Positions 55,311 through 64,000 of a stretch of 64,000 nucleotides of DNA are shown here, one piece after another. Each line of letters starts with the position of its first letter. The first letter of the stretch is position 1. The notes beneath the pieces are model-generated. The model was not told where the DNA came from. It did not search any database and worked only from the letters and a program-made list of their open reading frames with translations. The position numbers and the translations under genes are program-made. The stretch is taken from contig JAULJL010000032.1 in assembly GCA_030761205.1 (NCBI GenBank), forward strand, positions 10,979,134 to 11,043,133, written 5' to 3'. This DNA comes from Fremontodendron californicum. Lineage: Eukaryota; Streptophyta; Magnoliopsida; Malvales; Malvaceae.

Positions 55311-57722
55311 CAGTTGCTCAACCACGCTATACTCACTATGTTTTATGAATTTTAAGAACTCGCAAGCTTCCTTCTCACCGACTCTTTTATTCTATTAACC
55401 GGGGCTAATCCCCTTTCTGTTTCTTTTGACAAATCCATCTCAATATGGATTGGTTCAGCTGCTTTCTTCCCCTTGTCCATTCCTCTATCTTTTCTTGTTA
55501 ACCCTTGTTCAGCAGCCTCAGGAGTATAACACCTTCCACTTCGAGTTAAGTGCCTCACACCTGTGATATCCTGCTGACTCGAAGACCCAGGCATAACCAT
55601 GTTGCAGTCGTATTTCCATGGTGCAGCTTTGTTTTCCTTTTATGAAAAGGAAATAGACAGATCAATGATTAACTTAGGCGCACTTTCCTCAATGATTGGC
55701 ATGACTTTCTCCTCTAGTTCATCATAATAAATGATCAAGGGTCTTCCTATCCCGTAGCCAGCTGCATTTTCAATAACCACTATTTCTTCCTCTGTCTCTT
55801 CGTAAAACTGGGCCTCCCCACTATCCATCATTTTTTGGACTTTAACCAGGAAGTCCCTACAGTCCTGTATGACATGACCTCCACACTTATGGAACGGGAA
55901 CCAATTCTGCACCCTTTTTGCTACCATTTTCAAACTGTCCGCATCTCCCACCATCCATGCCTTGACCATCTCGACCCATACTATCAACATTGGAGTCTTG
56001 ACTTCCCTAACGACCCTCTTTACCCTTCTGACTTCCCTTGTCCATACTGCATTTACCCGATTTTTGCATGATCTGGCAATGGGTTCCCCGCTATATTTGG
56101 CCCATTCTTTGCCCCAAACTTCACAACTCCGGCATTGATCAAGCTTTGGACTTTCTTTTTAAAGGCCAGGCAGTCTTCAGTTGAATGTCCTTGAATTCCT
56201 GTGTGGTATGCGCAGTTAGTATTTGCATTGTACCACCTTGGATATGGAGGTGTCAGAGGTTTGAGGTACACGAGGGCAACAAGTTGACCCTGCAATAGTT
56301 TAGGATATAGCTCACCATAGGTGGTAGGAATCGGATCAAATTGGGGTTTTTGATCATTCCTTGGTGAACGTTGGTCATTACGCCCGGCTCCCTGAGTGTT
56401 TGGGATAGTGTTTCGGGGAAGGTTTATTTGTGGGGATATGCCAGTTGAAAATGGCTGTTGTGGTATATTGGTGTAAGGGAAGGGATTTTGGATAAGGTGG
56501 TTCACATTGGGGTAATAAGGACTATACCTCGGGTAAGGTGTGTAAGGTGTAAAAGGTGCATAAGATGTGGTGAGAGTATAGGGCCTTGGTGGTGTATGTG
56601 GTGTGGGAGGTATAGATGGGTATTGGTTGATACTAACTGGATGGGTCTCTTCTTTTTTCCTGACAGGGAATACCTTTTTCTGAATAGAATGCTCACCCAC
56701 TTCCATTTTCCCATTCTTAATGGCCAATTCTATCATCTCCCCAGATATTACCATGTCTGCAAAGCCCTTGGTGGCACTCCCCTCCAATTTATCGTAATAT
56801 GGTGCTTTCAAAGTGTTGATGAAAAGCACTGTGGTTTCTTTGCTAGTTAAAGGGGGTTGTACTTGTGTAGCCAGATCCCTCTACCTTTACGAGTATTCTT
56901 TGAAGCTCTCATTGGACCTCTTCTCCATATTCTGTAGCGACAGCCTATCAGGTACCATGTCGGACACATGCTTATAATATTCCATGAAAGCCCTGGCTAA
57001 ATCCGTCCATGAACGAATCTTGGTACGACTCAACTGATTGTACCATCGGGTTGCTGACCTTGTCAAGCTATCCTGGAAACAATGGATAAGCCGTTTCTCA
57101 TTATCATCATGTCCCGTCATCCTTCTACAGTACATGGTCAGATGTGCTTATGGGTTAGTAGTCCCATCGCATTTTTCAAAGTCTGGTACTTTGAACTTTG
57201 GGGAATTTCCATATCATGTACTAAGCTCATCTCTTTGGCATCCAGACTGCCAAATAACTCTGCCCCTTCAACGGCCCTCAGCCTCTCCTCCAGCAGTTGA
57301 TATTTTTTCTGTGATTCTGCCATTTCGACCCTCTTCAGCTCAGTCATCTTTGTTTTTTCCTTTTCAGCTAGTTCCTCAAAGTTTGAAACATTAACATCAT
57401 TTAGGTCAGCTCCCACATTACCCTTTCCGGGAACATAGTTCTGTGTCTCTACAGCTGGCTGGATGTAAACATAGGAGGCTGCCCCAATTGGCACCTCTTG
57501 GCCCTTTTGCTGTACGTTTTTAAGCTGATCCTCTTCAACTCCCACCCATTTCCCGGTGACCGAGTTCTCTCCAGGCCCTTTTTGTTTCATCATGGCTCTC
57601 ATCATTTTCTTGAGCTTAGTCATCTGTTCTCGAGACTTCTCCTGAGATTTAGCTAACTGTTCCTGCAGTTCCCTCTAAGTTCTTTCCATTCTTTTAATTC
57701 TGGCAAGCTGATCGTTTTCCAT
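55311..57722 (-). pseudogene. gag: Gag of element A, copy 2
   Basis: Capsid and RNA-binding polyprotein. Start ATG at 57722, followed by a TAG at codon 16 (57675-57677). An N-terminal coiled-coil-like Lys/Glu/Gln region leads into the retrotransposon gag domain (RWYNQLSRTKIRSWTDLARAF, near 57040). A Pro/Tyr linker, a CxYHxGxxGHSxxDC knuckle and HKCGGHVIQDC follow. Breaks: frameshift near 57205, TAA 57148-57150, TAA 56887-56889, TAG 56881-56883, a short deletion near 56060, and the frame break near 55380. From 56687 rightwards there is no copy-1 counterpart in the window. Confidence 0.87.
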
Positions 57723-58401
57723 AGCTCTGGCTTGAGATCAAGTATTGTAAGGATGTCAAAAATCCGTTTCTCTCTCAGTGCGACCAATTGTACCTTTAGT
57801 TTTGAAAACCATGAATTAGAAATTATTGACAGATCTTTTTTTTATGTTTTATAAAATGAATGTAAGAATGACTAAATGTGAATGAATCAATCAAATAAAA
57901 TGGATATGTACATGACTACATATATGAATATGAAAAATAAATGAATGGACAAGTGAAATGAACAAATAAGTGTTTAAATGTATGAATATGAATGAATGAA
58001 CAAGTCAAAGGAATAAATAAGTGGTTAGGTGTATAAAATAATTTCAAAAATGAATGATTATAAATATAAGTAAATGTACAAGTGAACAAACAAAACATAT
58101 AAAATATGAATGCATTTGAATATATTGGCCCCGGATAATTTCAACCGAACGGTATTTCATTGATTTCCTGGAACTAAATACATCAGAGATAGAATAAAAG
58201 ATCACTGCCTAAGATAAATTCGTAATTCGCCTTCCAAAGTGCTATTACAAAATTAGTCCTACAGTGACTTCCTCGGATCTTGGACTTTCTTTCACAGTCT
58301 CCTTTTGATTGCCCTGCTCTTCAATCTGACCCCTACTTGTTCACGGCCCCTCGACGTCTCAGCAGAAGTATCTCCGTGTAAGCTTTCCTTAGCTTGCTTC
58401 T
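57723..58401 (-). other. Spacer between ORF1 and gag
   Basis: 679 bases, non-coding. The part 57830-58110 is rich in aatgaatgaa/aacaagtga variants. Nothing else recognised. How gag is expressed downstream of ORF1 cannot be told from sequence. Confidence 0.6.
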
Positions 58402-60042
58402 TTAGTTGATTGGCTCGGGCTTCCTCACGATTCGCTCTCTCTTTCCAGTAGTTATTCTCTTCTTGAGGTTTTTGACCTCATGTTCCTACTCCCCGGAAGT
58501 ATTGAGAGTCCCCTCAAATCTGAGGTCGAAGCGGTACCTCTTGTTCTCCAAATGTAATTCCCGAAGATCGCCCTTAGCGGTGTCTCTTTCTCTCTTGATC
58601 TGTTCCTTTTCTCTTTCCCGAGCTGATTCCCTATTTTTCATGTCCTCAAGCTCTTCTTGCAGTTGGGCAATCTCCTTGCTCATCCGGGCCTTTTCTTTTT
58701 CAAATTCCGCCCTTGCAATTTCTAACTCTGATGGCATTTCCCTCGGTGGCAAATTCATGAACTAGACCTCTTCCCCATCTGATGTCAACAACCTATCATT
58801 AACCCTTAATTCCCTCCATACCAAGTAATCAGGTGTGACGATGTCGGCATATCTAGCCACTTTTATCCGGTGAGTTTTCTTCCATGCTTCAATCACTACT
58901 CGTACTTTTCCAGAATATTCGTCTTCCCCATAAGTGAACTCGGATGATCCTAGATTATAAGTCACGGGTGTGAATTACCGAGACTCAACCTGTCTTTGCA
59001 CCAACAAAGGCACATAACTCGCAGACCCCCAAATTTCGAGTAGTGGAACTCCAGAGTTGTCCCCATATTTGTACATGATCGGCATAGGAACCATCCATGG
59101 AGCTCTCCAAGTCACCATCTCCCTTTTTATATTCTGAAACATGTTGACCCATTTCTCTTCATCCCCGTCTTCAGGCCAATCATTTTGAAGGAATTCCCTG
59201 ATCGGAACTAAAGACTTCATGTACGGTTTGAAGGAAACATTTTCTATCTTCCAAAAGTGACTTTGAATCCAAATATAAAGGAGTTTTACACACCCCTTGA
59301 TTCTCCCTTGTCCTACCCTTTTGCAAAATTTCAAAGATCGGATAGTTTCAGCTATGATGGCCGGAGATGGGTTGATCTTCTGTTCCAACTTTTCAAAGAA
59401 ATCAAACACGGCTATATCCACATGACCCAATATCTTCGGGAATATGATTAACCCGTAGATGGCGAGAGCGAAGATGTCCCTGGCTTTTTCTTTGTCAGAA
59501 CAACCCAATATCAACTGTCGGAGAGTTTCCCACGGAATGCATCCATTTTTCTGCTTTGTGTCCACATGACTCTCAACCCATGTTGTATCCATTCCTGTGA
59601 TCCTAGCCACTTTCTTCTTAAAACCTAAAGGTTTCACTTCCTTCAAATATACCCGATCAGGATTAGGACAATCAATACGTAACAGTGCTGAATATTCTTC
59701 GATCAGTGGTGTCATATCCTCCTTGTTAAAAGTGAAACATCTATAAGCAGGATTCCAAAACTGTACCATAGCCTGAATCAACCCACTATTGACCCGAATC
59801 GGAATTAAGAGTGCTATATCTCCATATTTCTGAGTGAAGGCTTCTTTCTCTGATACATTCCACTGATTCCAAATGTCAGCTAACCCTCGGAGATTATTCT
59901 ATCTAGAATCCACTTTGACCCTTTCCGGCAATACTGACACATAATCTTTCTTCAGGCAATCACCATCCTCCCTCTGATCTTTTTCCGACCGTGCCCTGAC
60001 TACTGCATGATCTTCTATCACTGAAATAACCTGACACTCCAT
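58402..60042 (-). pseudogene. Ogre ORF1 (plant-mobile-domain/DUF7745-like), four in-frame stops
   Basis: A 547-codon frame from ATG 60042 to TAA 58402, without frameshift. The core (QFWNPAYRCFTFNKEDMTP, then CIPWETLRQLI, then YGLIIFPKILGHVD, then WRAPWMVPMPIMY) is the domain family annotated in plants as DUF7745 or plant-mobile-like, which is found upstream of gag in Ogre elements. The C-terminal third (58486-58758) is a strong coiled coil rich in Glu, Lys and Arg. Its role in the element is unknown. Four stops interrupt it: TAG 59899-59901, TAA 58975-58977, TAG 58762-58764, TAG 58486-58488. Each is one C-to-T step from a Gln codon. Confidence 0.83.
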
Positions 60043-60987
60043 GAAAGTCCTTTGGGTTGATGACTATCCCGAGGCCAATAAACTCCAGGTGCATGATGAT
60101 GTCTATGATGCTTGTCAAAGAAAAGAAAACATAAAGAAATAGATTAGTAAAGAAATGAATTCACAAATATAACATAAATAACAACATGCTTTAAAAAATG
60201 TCCCAAAAATTTAAACAGAGCTTCGGCATTACGACGCCTTTGGGACAAAAATAAAAGATTCATTACGAGCGATATGATGTTCGTTCATCATCACCCAATT
60301 TGTATCTAACATATAGATTGATGGTAAAAGGTTGGAAATGTACCTTCATGTGTTCTTAAACTTTGGGTATCTAACAGAAATCAGGCATGGCTTCGCCTAG
60401 GTTCACTATATGAAGGTGAATCGGTTCTAAGGCCCCGAATTGTTCCTCACTGTATTCGGTGAAGGCTAGTAAGGCACCCCGATAAAAGCGAGTTCAATTC
60501 GTTAGAGTATATTTTCCTATGCCCGTACGGAGGATTATCACGAAGGCATTAGGTACTTTATACTCCGAAAGTGTTTCACTAGCCCATACGGAGGATCATC
60601 ACGAAGGCGTAGTTACTTTACTCCCACTTATAAGGACGGAACCCGGGTAGAGGATTCATGTTATGCAAATGAAAATACAGTGTGTGCGGAGGAACAAAAC
60701 AAACCTTTCACCACCTATTCTACACCCCTTATTCTAAATACCCCACTAAAATCAAACAATGTAAAGCATCAGTCAAGCAAACATATAAATATATGCAACA
60801 AAATAACCAGAGACCAAATAATAATATGAATGCACATGACGATAGACATATATAAAACATTTTATTATTTTCAAATTTCTCTTTCATTTTAAAAATATGG
60901 GAATTAAAATTAAATACCAATTAAACCAACAAAACCGAGACTTAAATAACACACGACTAATTCTAGGCCTGACTCTCTAAAAAAAAA
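60043..60987 (-). other. Leader of element A
   Basis: Between PBS and ORF1. The PBS-proximal 770 bases align with the leader of B, including two imperfect repeats around CGGAGGATCATCACGAAGGC (60530-60620), tcggtgaaggctagtaaggc and a hairpin (60274-60291). No tRNA or coding sequence. Confidence 0.75.
60274..60291 (-). other. Predicted leader hairpin of element A
   Basis: Minus strand ATGATG, loop AACGAA, CATCAT: a perfect 6-bp stem at the position aligned with the B hairpin. One stem pair is T-A here and C-G in B. Confidence 0.5.
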
Positions 60988-61006
60988 GTCCCCAGTGGAG
61001 ACGTCA
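60988..61006 (-). other. Primer-binding site of element A
   Basis: Minus strand TGACGTCTCCACTGGGGAC, two changes from the PBS of B, three bases from the LTR end. The changes probably reflect decay. Confidence 0.8.
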
Positions 61007-61009
61007 AGC

Positions 61010-64000
61010 TGTCGATACGTGATCTCGGATCGCGGAGAACCCGTCCAAGTGAGGGGAAAACAGAAGCAGAGGAAAAGACGACTTAATTCCTCTAGATTGA
61101 AATAAAAGGTCGAGGGTATGAAAACGGCCTCGTAAAAAGACATGGAGTCGCCACCAATCTTTTTTTAGCTAGGTGTGATCGGCCACCTATTAAAACCGGT
61201 TTTATAAAACATTTTAAAATTAATTAAAATATTTTTAAAACCAATTTCAAGTCTGAGTTACAAACCAGAGAAATCAAAGAAGCGGGTTCGGGAGTCGGTT
61301 ACGTACGGGGAAGGATTAGCACCCCCACAACACCCGTATAAATCAGTACCTTATTAATCGTGTGTTATCTCAAGTCTCGGTAAAAAGTTAGTTTTTAATT
61401 TAGTATTTCAAGTTAATTCCCAATTTTAAGAAACAAAATTTCATTTTTAATTGAAAATGATCCGAAATTTATTAATTCAAAATTTTCCTATATTCCCCAA
61501 CAAAATCGACAAAATATAGAAATTTTTATTCATTTGGAAAACTTTCCGAATCATTCTCGTTTTTTGAAAGAAAGATATTCCTTCATTAATGATAATTGAT
61601 GATATTCCCTCCAGCAAATCCGGTAGAGAACTCATGAATTATTTTAACTCGTGAATATCTTTATTTTTTTTTTGAAAAATCATTATCTTTTTCAAAAACA
61701 TTATAAAAATATGAACATGAACATGTATGACATAATAAAATGACATGGTAAATCTATATAATATAATGCATCCTAAATGATATGACACAATTCAAATGAC
61801 ATAGTATATTCTAGGTAAAAAAAATCCTAAGTATCATGGTATATTCTAAATGAGATAAAATGATTTAAATGACATGGCAATTCTAAATGATATGGCTTAT
61901 TTTAAATGACATGGCATGTTATAAATGAAATAACCTAAATGACATGGAATATGATCTAAATGGCAAGAAATGATATGGAATTAAAATAATGCTAACATAT
62001 AATATGCATGAAAATACTAATAAAAATAATAATGCCATGGACATAGTATATGCTAAATAATGTGACAAAGATAACTAAATAAAAAGCATAGGATATCATG
62101 AACCATTAAAAATCATATGGCAAACAAATATAAGATCATAAAATGTGAATTAAAAAAATAATAATATCATGGAAAATATCATATCAAAAATCATACATTT
62201 AAATAAAATGCATGAACAAGGAAAATGCAATGCATGAAAAATGTATTTTTTTCCTTTAATTACAGAAATCCGTATATCTAAAAAGATATCCGGCTACCTT
62301 AGGAAAATATGTCAAATTAGATTTTCTAAAAAAACGAAACTTTGTGATTGTTTGAAAATAATTTAGAAGAAAAATTTGAATAAAAATTAAAACCCTCATT
62401 AAACCCTTTTAAAATGGCTCTAATTTCCAAAGTTTAAAATCCCGGACTTAACTACCCTTAACCCGAGATTTGTAAAATCATTTTCAGAGTTTCAAAAGGC
62501 TTAGAAACTACCCTAAGACAATAGCTAAATCTTCTAACTAACCGCCTCTAAATGCCTTAGCCAAATTCAACCCTTATTCCTCTTTTGATTTCAAATCTGC
62601 CTCTACTATCCGGTTTTGCCACACGATTTTTTAGCCTATTTTTAAAATTTCTAAAACTTCTAAAACAATTACTAGAGACTCAGAACATGTAAATCTACAC
62701 GAAAAAAAAGTGGCTTAATTTTCTAATTAAAGATGACTGCCCAGAAAAATTGGAGATGTTCGAGTACTGGGTGAAAAAAAAAACTATTTGTCAAAACACA
62801 TTTTTTTGCCTTTGATAAATTCATTCAAAAACCAAAATGGAAATTGTTGGAAGTCATCCTAAAAACCTAAGGAAAGTAGCTAAACATTTTAAAAACCTTG
62901 GAAAAAATTGGCTAAGTTAAAAAAAATCTCAAAGGTAGAATGATCAATTTGACAATTCCTTAATTTTCCACAAGTCTGCTCTAGAGAGCATGACTTTGAG
63001 CCATTAATTGGCCTAAGTCACAAATCAAGTGGCAATGACATGGAATGCATGAACATACAGCAAATTAAATGTATGAAATGCATGGTCTAAAGGTCTAAAT
63101 GGTAAAGGAAATGCATGACAATTCATGTCAACCTAAATGCCTAGCATGAATTTGCATGGCAATTAATGCTATCCTAACTCTATATGCATGCAATGCTTGA
63201 TAATATAAATGTGACTAGGACCTAATATGTTATAAATATGCATGAAAATGAATGTGACCTAAGACCTACATAGCATAATAATGCATGACAATACCAATGT
63301 GATTTAAGACTCAATATGCATGGCAATACCAATATGGCCTAGACCTAAAATGTAGTGAGCATGCATAGCAATACCATGAACATATAATGACTCATGAAAT
63401 TAATGTCAATGCTGGAACAAACAGTAGCTAATACACAATTTCAAGATATTATAATGCAAAGCATGTTACCTAAACAAAAATACAAATGCATGACAAGGCA
63501 ATGAATGCATAAAGAGGCCAAATGATCACATAAGACTCTAATGCAATCCTATTTAGTAAATGACATAAGTACATGACAAACCATATTAAAATGCATAATG
63601 TCATGACATTTTCAATAACATATAACATACCAAAATCAACATGCACAAGCTCATGGCATGGAAATGCAAACAAGTTAAGAAACAAAAGAAAAATGCACAT
63701 GCAAGGCAAACAAACATGGTATTGCCAAATGGTCATGGATCATAATGATGGCATTTTTATCATAGCATTTTCATGAGCAAATGGCATACTAAAATCAGAA
63801 TATGCAAGTTCATGACATGGAGATATAAACAAGCTAAGAAGCAAAAGCAAAATATACATACAAGGCACACAAAATGGAATGGCCGAATATGCATGAAACA
63901 AAACTATTGAGAATGAAAACATGTAATACATGGTACATAAAAAATGCACAATATGGATATATGAACAACAAAGGCCGAATATGCAAGGATGCAATACCAA
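61010..64000 (-). mobile_element. 5' LTR of element A (partial, cut by window end)
   Basis: Starts (on plus) tgtcgatacgtgatctcgga, collinear with 2163-5150 of the copy-1 3' LTR. It continues beyond 64000, so its promoter part is not visible. It differs from both 3' LTR copies clearly more than they differ from each other. It retains the start of the segment deleted at 28355. Confidence 0.9.

Larger units (their letters stand above)
23685..56686. repeat. Tandem segmental duplication, copy 2 (part matching copy 1)
   Basis: Collinear with 1-16168. It is longer because of element B (15862 bases), a solo LTR (1828 bases), their two 5-base target duplications and a longer minisatellite, and shorter by a 1-kb LTR deletion. 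The duplicated unit probably starts at 16169, so copy 2 as a whole would be 16169-56686. Confidence 0.87.
25907..64000 (-). mobile_element. Ogre-like Ty3/gypsy element A, copy 2 (5' LTR runs off window)
   Basis: From right to left on the minus strand: 5' LTR (61010 to beyond 64000), PBS, leader, ORF1, spacer, gag, protease, intron, RT-RNase H, second RNase H, integrase, 3' UTR, PPT and 3' LTR (25907-30517). Element B interrupts the 3' UTR and a solo LTR interrupts the gag-protease joint. Without these the visible part is about 20.4 kb. Order, LTR size, tRNA-Arg-type PBS, intron and ORF1 match the Ogre group. All protein genes carry stops or frameshifts, so it is dead. The outer target duplication cannot be checked. 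Confidence 0.88.

Noticed and set aside
60240..60660. Structured leader block as a tRNA or other known ncRNA gene
   Set aside because: No cloverleaf, A box or B box could be made; the segment is explained as an element leader shared with B.

Overview
This window is repeat-dominated nuclear DNA from a flowering plant, most likely a eudicot. It is AT-rich and contains no recognisable host gene, tRNA or rRNA. What can be read is a nest of transposable elements. The main family resembles the Ogre/TAT lineage of Ty3/gypsy retrotransposons: LTRs of 4.3-5.6 kb starting TGTAGACACC, a primer-binding site of the TGGCGACTCCACTGGGGA type, an extra ORF before gag, a spliceable intron between protease and reverse transcriptase, and a second (archaeal-type) RNase H before the integrase.

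Layout. Positions 1-16168 are copy 1 of a large tandem duplication: flank (1-2162), the 3' LTR of element A on the minus strand (2163-7802), its 3' UTR with a minisatellite, then decayed integrase, RNase H, RT, intron, protease and part of gag. Gag stops abruptly at 16168 and runs into a decayed Mutator-like (MULE) transposase (about 16370-19112, minus strand) that has a candidate right end but no left end. Then come a degenerate Ogre-like LTR (19939-21801), a Ty1/copia LTR with its PBS (22446-22895) and unknown flank. From 23685 the copy 1 sequence starts again as copy 2 and runs to 56686. Copy 2 is interrupted by element B (32538-48399, TSD GGGTG) and by a solo LTR (53483-55310, TSD CAGTT). 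Copy 1 keeps both empty sites. Element A then continues past the duplicated part through the rest of gag, ORF1 (58402-60042), leader, PBS and its 5' LTR, which leaves the window at 64000.

How the parts relate. Element A was once a complete autonomous element but carries many stops and frameshifts, and most stops look like C-to-T decay of Gln or Trp codons. The two copies share many of these lesions, so A was already dead when duplicated. Element B is 15.9 kb with near-identical LTRs but no gag-pol; it keeps the LTR ends, PBS, leader, 3' UTR and PPT of the A family plus a trace of the gag zinc knuckle. It is therefore a young non-autonomous derivative that must have been moved by proteins of an active relative elsewhere. 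Order of events, by inference: A inserted and decayed; the tandem duplication followed; B and the solo LTR's parent inserted last.

The most interesting items are a leader RNA hairpin with a covarying pair and a self-complementary loop in B, a dimeric 81/162-bp satellite-like array in the 3' UTR of B, WRKY-box arrays kept in three diverged LTRs, and the duplication junction inside the MULE, which predicts what lies left of the window.
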